Positions 11,390-23,545 of a stretch of DNA of 64,000 nt are shown here, piece by piece. This DNA comes from Xanthoparmelia taractica (Eukaryota; Ascomycota; Lecanoromycetes; Lecanorales; Parmeliaceae): positions 1-64,000 of the forward strand of contig MU853180.1 in the NCBI GenBank assembly GCA_033085395.1, written 5' to 3'. The notes under the pieces are model-generated. The model was given only the letters and a program-made list of their open reading frames with translations, was not told where the DNA came from and ran no database searches. The position numbers and the translations under genes are program-made. Every line of letters starts with the position of its first letter. The first letter of the stretch is position 1.

Positions 11390-14300
11390 AACGTTTATTA
11401 ATATTATTAAAAATTAGATTATTTAAAATCGAATTACCTCGATAAGAATAAATCGACTATTATCGTCGCGACGATATCGATAAAAAATAAATCGATTTTA
11501 TAAGCGCTTCTAAAGCGAAGCAAGAAAATCGAATAATAGAGATAACTTCTTCTATTATTACGAAGAAGTAAACTAAGCTATAGAATAATTAAAGATAACT
11601 TATTACTTTACTCGATTGCGAGATATATATTAATTTAATTACGTAGAAGTTCGTAATTTAATAAAATCTTTAATTATATATCGCTATTTTATCGTAGGCG
11701 AAAGCGCTAAGCGAATAAGATATATACTACTATAATACTTATTAGCTAGATTATTAAATAGTCGATAGCTAAGATTAAGAACGATAGTGTAGTATATTAT
11801 TTTACGTCGTAGATTAAGAAGATCTCGATATCGTATTAAGTATACTCGCGTTATATTAATTATATATTTTACTTAATTCTACGACGGCGTAATAATAATT
11901 TAAGATTAATATTAAGAAACTTTAAATTAAAGAATCGATTAAATTTATTTAGGAAATCGAGCGAGAGCTAAATATATTTATAATCGTATACGCTATAATA
12001 ACGCGAGGCGAATAGAAGAATATTAGTGATTTAGAGCTCTTAAGAAAATTACTAAAGTTTAAAAATATCTTTTTTAATAATATAATAGAGATCTTATCTA
12101 CGTTTAAGTAGAGAGATTATATTATTAAGATAAAGAAAGATAAAGAATTACTCTATAAATCTCTTTATAATTTATTTTAAATTAAGTTATTAAAGCTAAG
12201 ACGATATCTTAAGAAGTTACTTTATAAGAATTAAATTTATTACTTAACTTTCTTCGCTGAAGCTCTTATTCTCTTTATCTTAAAGAAAAATAATAAATTA
12301 CGTTTTTACGTGAATTATCGAGATTTAAATATAATAATCGTGAAGAATTAATATTTATTATCTTTAATTACTAAGACGTTAAATCGCTTATATAACGTTA
12401 AAATATTTTTAAAGTTAAATCTTAAGAATATTTATTATAGAATTCGTATTAAGAAGGGCGATAAGTGAAAGACTGCGTTTCGCACTCGCTATAGTTATTT
12501 TAAATACTTAATAATGCCTTTCGACCTTATAAATATATTAACTATATTTTAAGTCTATATTAATAAAGTTCTTATAGACCTTATAAATATTACGTGTGTA
12601 ATATATTTAAATAATATCCTAATCTATAGCGCTGAGTCGACGAAATATTAATAATACGTTAAGTAAGTGCTTAAGCGATTGCGTTAATTTTAGCTATATA
12701 TTAATTTAAAGAAATATTAGTTTTACATTAAATTAGTTAAGTTTCTAAGATTCGTTATAATTATTAATAATATAATTATAAATTAAGAACGTGTAATAAC
12801 TATTCGAGAGTAATTAACGTCGCGAAGCTATTAAGATATATAAGTCTTCTTAGACTTTGCAAATTTTTATCGACGCTTTATTTTTAAATACTTTATTATT
12901 ATAGCGTTTTTTATTAGCTTACTTAAGAATAATAAGATCGATAAGAAATCGAGATTATTTAAGTAATTAGAAGACGTTAGATTAACTTTCAAGTAATTAA
13001 GTAATACTTTTACGATTACGTTATTTTTATAATATTATAATTCTCAAAAGAAATTGCGCGTAGAGACTAATATCTCTAACTTTAATGTGAAAGCTATACT
13101 TTCGTAATCAAATAATAACGATTATTAATAACTTATCGCGTTCTTTTCTAGAAAAATAATATTAGCGAAATAAAATTATAAGACTCACGATTAGAAATTA
13201 CTTGCTATCGTCGTAGCGATAAAGTAATAACGTTACTATCTAAAAAATAGTATTTACTATATTAAGATCTAATTAAATTATAATAATTTTAAGAAATTTA
13301 TAAAGTAAAAGAAACTTAACTTTAGATAGACTTATTAGGCGCTAAAATTAGCTATTTATAACTTTAAGATTTTTTATCGAATAGAAAAATTAAATTCTAT
13401 AGATACGTCGTCGCGACGATTAGACTATAAAGATTTATTATTATTAAATATTAAGTTATTATCTATATTTTAAAATAAACTTATTCTTTAAATTAACGGC
13501 GAGCTATTATAAAGAGATAAGAAAATAATAATAATAATAATATTTACACTACGAGTTATAGATATTTAGATAATTATTTTAAGAAGAGAGATTAAGATTA
13601 TATCTAAAATTACGTATAACGATTTATAAAGATTAATGAAAACGCTAATTTGAGAGCTATAATCTTATAATAATTAAGTAAGCTCTTTTTAAGTTAATGC
13701 GAATACGTCTATAAAGCGATATCGTACGCGTAGTTAAATATAAATCTTAAACTTCGAGAGACTATTATTAAATAACAATCGTCTCTATATATTTAAGAAT
13801 AGTATCTTATAAAAAGAACTTATTAGTAAGTATTATAATAATTCTTTAGCGAGACACTTTGGTGCTACGAAGACGTATAAGCTTCTTATTCGAAAATATC
13901 ACTAAAATAAAAGTCTTAAGAAAGTTATTAACTACGTTAAGACTTATAATATATATTAACGTATTAAGGCGCCGCGTTATCGACTTTATAATAAATTAAT
14001 CTTGCTTCTTATTATTATTAAATTATAAAAGAAAATTTTTATAAATTTTATTACGAGCTTACTCTTAAGTAAGCTTAAGAGCGTTATTTATAACGCTATT
14101 CTAATTATAATAAATCGATTTACGAAAATAATTAAATATTTATCGATAATTATTAAAATTAACGTCGCTATAAAATATCTAATAATATTATTAGCGATAA
14201 AGACTTAATATTTATTAGCGAGTTCTAATTAACGATCTATTATTATTTAAAGATAAAGCGTTATCTAAGTATCGTCTTTTATTCTTAAACTAATAATTAA

Positions 14301-15035
14301 ATTAAATATTAAAATTAAGTATTAAAACATTACTTACGCGTATTTACTAATAAAAAGTAAATTAATTAAGCTAAACTATTATTTATAATAGAGTTTACAT
14401 ATATAAATAATTAATATATCTTTATCGAAACGATATCGTTTTTTTTAATATATAAATATTATTCGAAAATACGCTAGAAGATCAAGAATAACTTCGTCGA
14501 GAAAAGAATACTCGTTATAAATAAAAAAATAAAAAAATTATAGACGCTAAGAGATAAGATAGTAGAGCGATTACGTAGCGCTATTATAGCTTAAGCCAAG
14601 CAATATAATAAATCGTATTAATCTCAGAGCTATAAAATAAGTAATTTAATAATATTAATAATTAAGAATCTAAAATAAAAACGCTTAAGTAAGAAGTTGA
14701 TCTATAAATATATAAGATCTTTTCGAATTGTGAACAAAATAGAGTTATAAACGTATCGCTTATTATTATCTTTCACGTATCGAATTTATAATATCTTTTA
14801 TATATCGTTAATTAAATTGTATTATATACGCGACTGCGGCGAAGTAGCGAAATTTTTTATATAAGTTCTCGAGCTTATCGATAATAATAAAATATAAGAG
14901 ATAGAAGAGATTATTAATAAGATTAAGAAGCGAGAAGGCGTCTAATATAAGATTAAGTAAATTAATTAAGGTGAAGAGTATAATTAATAATTATTAGACG
15001 AAGAACTTAAGCGTGCTAATAAGTTAATCTAAATC
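11390..15035 (+). pseudogene. Degraded gag end and pol of element C
   Basis: Near 11400-11450 is a zinc-knuckle-like remnant (LDYLKSNYLDKNKS, Cys codons lost). Reverse transcriptase spans about 12300-12640: YVNYRDLNIIIVKN, then RIRIKKGDK and KTAFRTRYSYFKYL. The active-site box at 12604-12615 reads YLNN where the family has YLDD, consistent with G-to-A mutation of both Asp codons. An HHCC integrase remnant is near 13855-13975 (RHFGATKTYKLL, then YVKTYNIYQRIKAPRY), with the integrase core after it. A chromodomain-like stretch lies at about 14900-15030 (EIEEIINKIKKREGV, then DEELKRANKLI). Confidence 0.8.
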
Positions 15036-17126
15036 TATAATACGTAGAAGATTAGTAAGCGAAAGTATTAAGTATTAGATAAGAAAGCTATTTAATTAGA
15101 TTAATAATCGTCGCTAAGTAAGCGAAGACGTCGAAAACGAAAGTAAATATAATAACTATTTTAGTATATTGAATAATTATAGACGCGCTCTTTATATTTA
15201 CTAGTATAATTATTTAATTAAAAATAAGAATTAAAATTAAAATTCATTATTTAGCTATCTATCTAAGTAATATTATATCGAAAATATATCGTATTAAATT
15301 AGAATGTATATTACTATAAGTATAATTTATTAGAGAAACGCTTAATGCGTATTATAAGAAAGTGCGATTAAGTTTACTTAACTCGCTATGCGTTAGATTA
15401 AAAAGAAATAAATAGTCTCTATCGTAGCGATAGAGATAAATTAAAGAAAATATCTTAAGCGAGATTTTTATTTAAAGGAAAAGAATTCCCGAGAAAATTC
15501 TTATTCGAGAAACTCGCTTATTCGATATTACTCTTATTAGAGGTGACTTCTCTTAACTCCGTTTTATAGACGTTTATATTATTTATCTTCTCTTAAAGAA
15601 GCTTATTACGATTCTCGAGCTTTTTAACGCGCTTATATATTATCTTAAATTTCTTCTTCGCGGTCTAAAGATCGCGTTAAAGATTTATAATAATAATAAT
15701 TACTTAATTACTAATAATTATAATTAGATCTTAATTCTTACGAAACTAAATAATCTTATAATTAATTTACGCTCGATTACGACGTATCGATACTATAATT
15801 TCGAGGGCTCGACGAACTCGACGAAGAGCTTTTCTAATCTTTTTATAAAGAAAAGACGAAATCTTTATATAGTCTTAAATTCTCTTTTTAGCGCTCTTAT
15901 AATAAGAATAGAGAAAAAACTTATTTTTAATATAATTATTATTAAAATCGACGAAGTATCGGCGATAAGAAAGAGTAAATACTATCTTATATTAATATAC
16001 GATAACAAAGCGCTAAGAGACTTACTTTTATTATTATTATTATTATATAAGCTATCTTAAATATTAGTATATATTAATATTAGCGTAGCGATAGCGAAAA
16101 TTTAATAACACTTATAATAAAGAGAGATAGAAGAAGTCGTAATAATAAGAGTTAACTAATAATACGTTAGTATTAATACACTTAAAGGTAATATTATAGC
16201 GTTAGAGTAAGAATTTATAAAAAATACATTAGATGTTATAAAGAAGAGAAAAGTTTTGAGAGAGCGAAGATAAATTTATTAATATTAAAAAACGCTAATA
16301 ATTATTACCCACGATATCGTCGCTAATATATCGCCGATAAAATTTTTCTAGTAATTCTAATTAACCGAATCGCCGTATCGTCGATATCGCTATTAATAAA
16401 ATAATAAATTAGCTCTACGCTCTTTTATTATAAAAGCTAGAATAGTCTTGTAAAAAGACGTAGAAGCATAATTATTAGTTATTTAATAACAGCCCGCTAA
16501 AGATTAAAATAAATAACGTATAATATATATATTTTAGAATAGTAGTAGTATACGCTATAGAAACGATATCGCGTGTAGAAGAACTTCTTTTACGCGTCTA
16601 TAAAAAGAATTAAAAAAATTCTTCAATAAACTACTAATAATATATATCGTTTACTATAAATATATTAATCTTATACTATAAAGACGATAACGCATTAAAA
16701 GAACTCTTTTTTCTTATTACTTAAAGAGATTGAGATTTTTTAATAAGTCTTCTGCGTATATTTAGCGATTACGTTACTACTAGTTTATAAATAGTAGAAC
16801 TAGTCGTAACATATCGAGTTAATTATTAATGCTCGAAGAGCACTACTAAGACTCTTATATTATAAAGGAATTCGTACTGCGTGTTAAGGTTAATATAGTA
16901 AGATCGAGTTAATTATAATTAGTAAACGTTATATGTGTAATAGCACTAACGCGCGTTTATAGCGCGTATCTTTTGCTACTAATAATTAAAGTTAGTATTA
17001 TAGAAGCGACGTTATTTACGAGTATTTTTTCTTATTTCTTACGAGGTTTAAAGGTTTTTTATATTGCGTAATAAAAATACTATATTAAATAGCACCTAAG
17101 AATTAAGACTTAAGAGAGGAGGCAAT

Positions 17127-17394
17127 TGTTAGGCCTAGCGCTATATACGCATTAGCGCCGATTACTTATAAGTCTAGGGTTTATTGCGAGGTTATAGCGG
17201 GATTTATAGTCTAAGGCCTTGGCGAGGCCTTGGCGATTATATATTCTCTTCGCATGCCCTAGGATTTTTATGTTCCTTAGAAATTAGTTCTACTAGAACT
17301 TAGTATCTAATAAAGAAATCACTATCGTATCAACGATATGTCTCTTATATTGATTAGGGTCGCTTGCTTAGCGCCAGCGAACCAACCCCTTACA
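17127..17394 (+). repeat. 3' LTR of element C
   Basis: 268 bp, TGTTAGGCC to CCCTTACA, directly after a purine-rich tract. It keeps the TG and CA ends that have mutated in the 5' LTR. Confidence 0.88.
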
Positions 17395-18587
17395 ATTATA
17401 TTATTAAAAAGATAATAATTATTTATTCGAGAAGCTTATTTAAATTCTTATATAAAATCTCTTTCGATTATATAAATTACTCTAATCGCTTACATTAGAT
17501 AGAAGTATATAATTTATATCTACGCTCTAGAAAAGTCTCTATAAGCGACTACGCATTAAGACTAACTTATTTATTATATATTATCTCGAAACGAATAATT
17601 AAATCGAGAGAGCTAATTAAAATGTAGAGCGAGATTTCTATATTTATTATAATTATTTATAAGACGATTAAATTAAATAAATTCTTATAATCGAATTTAG
17701 TAATAATAATAATATTTTATTCGCTATATTTCTTACTTTTTTTTACTTCAATCGAGATTCGAGATTTTTATTCTCACATATTTTTCGATCGAGATTATAT
17801 TTTCTACGAGATTTCACGCGAATATTTATAAGTCTTTAAAATAAAAGATATTACGACTAGAATAAAGAAGATTTTAAAGTTTAAATAATTATAATTAAAG
17901 AGAATATGTAGAGTTATAAAGATATAGACGAATAAATATTATAAGAAGATTACTTACGATGTAGACGATTAAATTTAATTATCGTTTAAGAATATTAGAA
18001 TTAAACGTCTCTATAAGAATCTTAAAGATAAATAACTCGATTTATATAGAGTTCTTAAGCGAGTCGATATCTTATATTATTTAGAACTTTCTTATAATAT
18101 AAGAATTTATCTCGTCTTTAGTTTTAAGATACTTAGGTCTATAACTATAAATTCTTTATTAGAATAGAAATACGTTTCTCTTAGACCTATAATAATTAAT
18201 AAGAAGAAGTCTTAAGACGTGAACGATATATTAGACTTTAGATGTTATTATAAGCGACTTTAATATAAAATTAAATAAATCGATCTAGATAGAGATAATA
18301 ACTAATATTATGCGAATTAAGATAAGTTTAAAGACTCTAAGAAAGTAATAAATAAATTCTATAGACGATATCTTAATAAATCGCGCTAGGCTTAATAGGG
18401 AATTAGATAACGATTAATTTTTACTTATTATTTAAATCTACTCGCCAGTATTGCGATAGACTTATAAACGCCTTATATCTCGTCTCTATATCAGCCTGCG
18501 TTTTTTCTAGGCGTTCTAAATTATTACTTTATGCGAATATTGTTCTTCTATAAGCGCTGGAATATCGTTATTCGAGGGGGGGAGTAA

Positions 18588-18769
18588 TATAACGAGTGTG
18601 ACGATCACATAGACCTATAACATCAAATCGACTTATCTTTCCAATCGGGATTAGCCTCTTCAGGCCTTGGCGTCTCTTCTAGATATTTCTTTCTAGATAA
18701 TAGTTTCTTCTTAGACTTAATATATTCGTTATATATTATTATTAACTTATTCTAATTGCAGTTCTAATA
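18588..18769 (+). repeat. Shortened 3' LTR of copy B
   Basis: This 182-bp LTR is related to those of element A but lacks about 25 bp between the two CAATTGGGACTA direct copies, leaving a single copy. A deletion between short direct repeats explains this. It begins TATAACGAG after a purine tract and ends CTAATA. Confidence 0.85.
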
Positions 18770-18873
18770 ATTATATAACTAATATTAATAATAAATAATA
18801 TTTATTAATTATATTAAAATCGTATTAATAATAAAGTTAAAATTATTAACTTAATAAATTCTACGAAAATCGT

Positions 18874-19023
18874 TATTAGGCTGTACGAAGCTATGAGGGT
18901 ACCTGTGGGGTGCGCCGTATGGGCTTCATATGGGCAATTAGGGTGCGCCTTCTATGAAGCGCGGCACCCGAACCCATGAGTTATATTTTTGGCCCTATGG
19001 TACAATTGGAAAGCGCCCTCACA
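18874..19023 (+). mobile_element. 150-bp LTR-like element, copy 2
   Basis: Same family as 5533-5683. The left end TATTAGG carries a G-to-A change and the right end is CCTCACA. The target duplication is ATCGT (18869-18873 and 19024-19028), so it is an independent insertion. It is GC-rich against an AT-rich background. Confidence 0.88.
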
Positions 19024-19306
19024 ATCGTATTAAAAATAATTAGATTTACTAACTATACTAAAAGCGTAATTTTCGTAGAATTCGTTAAGTTCGCAATTTT
19101 AAAATTAATAGCACGATTTTAGAAATATCGATGTAAGCGAGAAAGAAGAAAATTATATAAATAGACGTTTTTTTAGAGAGTTAGTTTTAAGAAGAAGTAG
19201 AAGAAGAATAAAGAGAAGAAATATATATTGTTAAATTAGAAGAATAAGAAGAAAAATAGTAGAGAGTAAGTAAATAATCTAGTTATATATTCTACACTAA
19301 AGAAAC

Positions 19307-19459
19307 TGTTAGGCTGTACGAAGTTATATGGGTACCTAGCTAGGGGTGCGCCGTATGGGCTTCATATGGGCAAATAGGGTGCGCCTTCTATGAAGCGCGG
19401 CACCCGAACCCATAAGTTATATTTTTGGCCCTATGGTACAATTGGAAAGCGCCCTCATA
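19307..19459 (+). mobile_element. 153-bp LTR-like element, copy 3
   Basis: Same family. The ends are TGTTAGG and CCTCATA and the target duplication is GAAAC (19302-19306 and 19460-19464). It carries a 4-bp GCTA expansion near 19332-19340 relative to the other copies. It sits at the border between the AT-rich block and the gene-rich region. Confidence 0.88.
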
Positions 19460-19464
19460 GAAAC

Positions 19465-20171
19465 GTTATCTAGAACGACAGCCCGATTAATATCTTACAG
19501 TAGGGTCACGATTAATTTAGGAGGATGATATTTTGATGATAAGTATCGCTCTAATGTATCACACTAGATATAGAATAGAATCTATGCGGCGCTTTTGATA
19601 TAGGGTGCGAGAACAATTTGAAAAGATATCTAAACGTCTATATAAAAGCGTCGATCGCTATGTGAAGGACCTCCTTGATATGAGATACAGTCAGATCAAA
19701 AGAGAGGAGAAAGCAGGCCACGGTCATAAAGCACAATCGAATGATCTTCGCAAATGCTCCGGTGTCCAGTTGTTCAAGTTGAAGTCGACTGGATCGTATT
19801 TCACAGGGGATACGTATGGATGACGCGGTGCAGTCGCGACTACTGCCCAGGAACCTAACAGTATGACCATAAGGGCCGTAGCAACGAGACCCCCCTCACT
19901 TATAGAGTCCATAGTCGATAGATGTTGTGAAAGATGAAGAAAGGTTGAAATCAGAAGGGGATAGTGAGGCTTTTCGTTATACCCGCAAAGTCCGATATAT
20001 TGCCATTTCGGGTTAGCGGCTTGGCTTTAGGCTGAGCTAGGTTTGAATCATTTCTTTTGAATCAGGCTGCTAAACCTCCCTAATGCCGATCTGCGCTAAG
20101 ACATTGCCATCATCGTTGAGCTCGACCAAGTACATACATACACGGAAGCAGCGTTGTCTGGTGGGATAGCG
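19465..20171. other. Transition zone at the edge of the AT-rich block
   Basis: Composition changes within about 150 bp from AT-rich to ordinary. It holds one possible small ORF on the minus strand (19724-19912) and the upstream region of the PPR-like gene. I see no other feature. Confidence 0.6.
19724..19912 (-). CDS. Possible small protein with hydrophobic N-terminus
   Basis: This 62-residue ORF starts with ATG at 19912. Residues 8-28 form a hydrophobic segment (LVATALMVILLGSWAVVATA) that could be a signal peptide or anchor, followed by a short polar tail. I recognise no family. The hydrophobic segment is its only positive evidence; length and context are weak, and it overlaps another short ORF on the plus strand. 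It could be the first exon of a longer gene. Confidence 0.25.
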   Translation of the reverse strand: MDSISEGGLVATALMVILLGSWAVVATAPRHPYVSPVKYDPVDFNLNNWTPEHLRRSFDCAL

Positions 20172-22881
20172 ATGCAAACCGTCTGGTCAAGGGTTGCCCA
20201 AGTACGACGCCTTTGTAATTGCCCCTCCTGTCAATTGACCACCAATGGCATTGCTCGACGAGCAACAACAGCTACAGCCCGGCGAACAATTCGTGTTGGC
20301 GATGTTTACACACTCTCTCTTTCCTCGCTAGCTGCCGGGCTTGCCTTCGCAGATTCTAGGAGAAAGGATAAGAGGAGGGAGCAATGGGACAAAGTGATCA
20401 GAGAAGCAAAAGCGGCGGTCGAAGCGACCGAGATTCAGCAACAGAACCGGCTCGCAGCTTTGTCGGAGGCCAGAGTGGAAGCACTTGAAAACCCTAGCGC
20501 AGCTGGATATAATGCTGCGACAGAAAGAGCAACGAAGGAGGTGGAGGCCTGGAATACCCAGGAAAGCGAAGGACAGGATCACCATGTACTTATCCCTAAC
20601 AATGGGACTGACAACCATGGAACTGACACTTGGCTTGATGTCTTCGAATGGGCTCGGAAACAAGACAAGATACGGGAAGTCTGTGGGTTTCAGGATTGGA
20701 AAGGTCCACCATTGAGTCTGCTTCAAAGTTTGTCCTGGTCCCAGCTCAATGAGCTCCTGACAAATGAGTGGCTTCTTCGTCGTTTCTACGGAGGGCCAGA
20801 TTGCCACAGCTTGGTGGACGGACCCTCCATACACCCTTATTCAATGAAGAAGGTCAGAACCTTAGAATGGTCAGTTGCAAAAGTGGTTTTGAAGCTGCTC
20901 ATGTACGGTCTCAAGGAGGATTCAGAGCTCCCTACCAACTCACTACTTGCCAAATTACTGGATGGAGAGACTATACATGGCAAGCTTGACCATATAGAGC
21001 AACGCCTAAGCACCTTACACGCCGACCGTAGGAGTGAAGCTTATTACGAAACATTCGATCGCCCACAACTCCCAAACTACGATGAAGTTACAGTGGAAGA
21101 ATATGAACAAACAACAGCATTGAATGCATCCTTACGAGATTTACTAATGCTCATGGAAAAGGGCATAGATTCGGGTGATTTAATCTCAAAGATCTGCTAC
21201 AATCTGTTGACCGCTCGGACACCTCCAAATATCCACACCTACAACATGCTCCTCGTCCACCTTTGTGCACTTGAAAAGCACGGTCCAGTCAAAGCGGTAT
21301 TTTTCTCCATGCTCGAGTCTCATATACGGCCCAATGAAATGACTCATGCTACTCTTCTGCGATACTTCACCACGACAGGGGACAATCTTGGGTTTTTCGA
21401 ATACATGAACCGCATGAATGGACGCGACAGAGGCCTAGCCTTGGCGAACCCCAAGCTATCAATTCATCCTATGCTGAGAGAACGATACCAGATGCATGGA
21501 AGGTATTATCACAAAGTTTTCGAAAAGGGACGCATGAACGGTCAAGTATATGAGTCGCTGATCGTGGGCGCGATGCATTTCTTTAGTGATCAGTTGGCTA
21601 TGCGCTACTATCGCAATATGATCAGCGAAGGCTGGAGCCCCAGTCTCGAGATCTTTCTGGCCATACTTCAGGATTGTTACCGTAGACTGAACTGGGCTGT
21701 TGGGATAGCGGTTCTCGAACAGCTTGAAAGGACTGCAGAGAAATTGACCACTCTCATATACGAGTGGATGCTGCGCCTCTGCCAATGCTGCGGACAGCAG
21801 GGCTTTTTCGACCAGATACTGATTAATGGAGTACAATGCGGTGCTTTACCTGCGTCGATGTTGGACCTTCCTAATCACGCTAAATCTGAAGACATTACCT
21901 TTCTCATCGACCAGGCTAAAGGAGCTAATAGCCTTCAATCACGCAAAGTGATCGGTACATTGATGACAACCGCCAAGAGAATAACCTACCGTCTATTTGA
22001 TAAGAGCCCGTTCCTTTTGGAGAACGTCTTCTATGACTGCGAAGACATAACAATGGTGCGCCACACCCTCACACTCATGAAGAGGAGGTGGCGGGCGAGG
22101 CGTGCCTTTGAAAAGAGGCTCGAAATCATTTCTACAGATATCGAGTACACGATCTTGCAAGTCAACCATGCACTGTATGCTTGGAGTCACATGTCTTCCA
22201 CAAAGTTCTGGCTATCAAGGCGAATCAAGCACCTGGGACAGGACCACATGCAGGAAGCAAATCGAGCTGCGTACGCCTCGATCAGTGACGTAATGAAGCA
22301 TCAGAAGGTTCAGATAATCCAGGCAAGCAGCTCTGAAGATGAAGATGTTGAGCAAAATAGAGATGTTGAAATTAGCGATTCGGTAGGGTTACCGCTCNNN
22401 NNNNNNNNNNNNNNNNNNNNNNNNNNNNNNNNNNNNNNNNNNNNNNNNNNNNNNNNNNNNNNNNNNNNNNNNNNNNNNNNNNNNNNNNNNNNNNNNNTCG
22501 GCTTGCTTTCCTGAGCGAGGTGGCGATTCGTCTCGTCTATTGCCTGAAGAAGATCCACCACACCAGGAGGTTCAGAGCATCCAGGCTAGCAGCTCTGAAG
22601 CGGAATATTTTGAGAAAGGTAGAGATGGCGAGAGTACCGACTTGGTAGTGTCACCGCTCTCGGCTTGCTTTCCTGAGCGAGGTGGCGATTCGTCTCGTCT
22701 ATTGCCTGAAGAAGATCCACCACACCAGGAGGTTCAAAAACACCAGGTTAGCAACTCTAAAGACAGAGATGGTGAAAGCAGCGACTCGCCAGGGATACCG
22801 CTCTCAGCTTACTTCCCTAAATTAGGTGAGTATCTATCTCGTCCAGAGCCTGGAGGGAATCGGCAACACCAAATGTTCTGA
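20172..22881 (+). CDS. Mitochondrial PPR-like protein with C-terminal tandem repeat (contains gap)
   Basis: The first ATG in the open frame is at 20172; the frame also opens upstream with TTG at 20154. The N-terminus is Arg/Ser/Thr-rich and looks like a mitochondrial targeting sequence. A hydrophobic stretch at about residues 45-63 and a charged, probably coiled-coil segment at 65-115 follow. The helical middle has pentatricopeptide-like units, such as NIHTYNMLLVHLC near residue 354 and QVYESLIVGAMHF near 458. The likely role is mitochondrial RNA or translation, an inference from the family. From residue 714 the tail is a 54-residue repeat (162 bp) in at least two full units plus a diverged third. 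One hundred Ns (22398-22497) lie inside it. The gap sits on a codon boundary and the downstream frame continues in register, giving 869 residues if nothing is missing. Confidence 0.75.
22311..22881 (+). repeat. 162-bp in-frame coding tandem repeat
   Basis: Units start at 22311 (interrupted by the gap), 22573 and 22735; the last is diverged and ends at the stop codon. Each unit encodes an acidic, Ser-rich block followed by PLSACFPERGGDSSRLLPEE and DPPHQEVQ. Unit 1 has 87 bp before the gap and 75 bp after it, which add to exactly 162. Confidence 0.88.
22398..22497. other. Assembly gap (100 N)
   Basis: Exactly 100 Ns, the usual placeholder for unknown size. The bases before (CCGCTC) and after (TCGGCTTGC) join seamlessly into the repeat unit seen intact near 22660, so the true missing length is probably zero or a multiple of 162 bp. 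Confidence 0.95.
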
Positions 22882-23545
22882 TGGAAACCGCCTATCGTAC
22901 AACCGCCGACGCATCCACCCTATGGCTCATACGGGAAAACCCTAAAGAGCAAATGGCTGCTACGGCATAGCGCTCGCTGCTCTACTAAAATCGTTGATTC
23001 CTAAGTCGCCATTGACGGACGTTGCGCAGGACACGCGCTACAAACACAGGGCGCGTGAAACGCTTGTTGAATACAAGAGTATCACGGGTCTCGGGTAGCA
23101 CGAGGTGTCGGAGAGTGCTGGCGTCATCTCTTGTATTGGAAGTCGTGGCCGATAAGAGTCGATGATGTGTAAATATGGTGCATTATGTAAATAGCAATTT
23201 TTTGCGGATTTCAAAGATCGTAGCTCTATACAAAGCTATCCCCTCACAATAACCGTCTCCCCAGTAGTAAATCCCGTGAGAAACCACCTGTACTGTTACC
23301 CGAAGGAGGACCTATCAACAATACATCAAGCGCCCGGCTCAAAGAAGGTAAATCATTACATTCGTATCTAATGTATGTATCCAAGGCACCAAACAAGCAA
23401 GCCAGTCGAATCTTCAACCCAACCGAAAACCGCCCAAGTCTATCCATGCACTCAATCATTACGAAAAAAAAAAAGCCCCTGCCCTCCCATATAAGCAGTA
23501 GTACTCCTCCCTTCCATCCCATCCCATTCCATCCCATTCCCCCCC
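22882..23545. other. Intergenic, convergent 3' ends
   Basis: The region lies between two convergent genes. Near 23513-23541 is a short tandem of an ATCCCATTCC unit, and near 23464 an A-run. No ORF here is convincing. Confidence 0.6.

Larger units (their letters stand above)
10097..17394 (+). mobile_element. Second Ty3/Gypsy chromovirus C, nested in copy B
   Basis: A 7.3-kb LTR retrotransposon is inserted in the integrase region of copy B, equivalent to about 6034 of element A. The LTRs are both 268 bp (10097-10364 and 17127-17394), and ATTAT borders both sides. A purine-rich tract AGAGAGGAGGC (17113-17123) precedes the 3' LTR. Remnants of gag, reverse transcriptase, HHCC integrase and a chromodomain occur in order and are full of stops. 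The stretch 15150-17110 after the chromodomain holds nothing I recognise. On the right side an extra ATTAT-like pentamer makes the exact duplication slightly uncertain. Confidence 0.88.
7545..18769 (+). mobile_element. 5'-truncated chromovirus copy B, interrupted
   Basis: From about 7545 the sequence follows element A from about 3415 onward. It is interrupted at 10097-17394 by element C, resumes at 17395, and ends in a shortened 3' LTR at 18588-18769 with its own purine tract (18574-18587). The 5' LTR and gag are missing. The reverse transcriptase box near 8598-8627 reads VYLDNILIYN, an Asp-to-Asn change from G-to-A mutation. The unrelated AT-rich stretch 7420-7544 separates it from element A. 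Confidence 0.85.

Noticed and set aside
1..19464. Ancient functional genes in the AT-rich block
   Set aside because: Every recognisable domain belongs to Gypsy retrotransposons and is interrupted by stops.
20328..20834. 168-codon minus-strand ORF within the PPR-like gene
   Set aside because: Lies antisense to a well-formed coding region and shows no protein features of its own.
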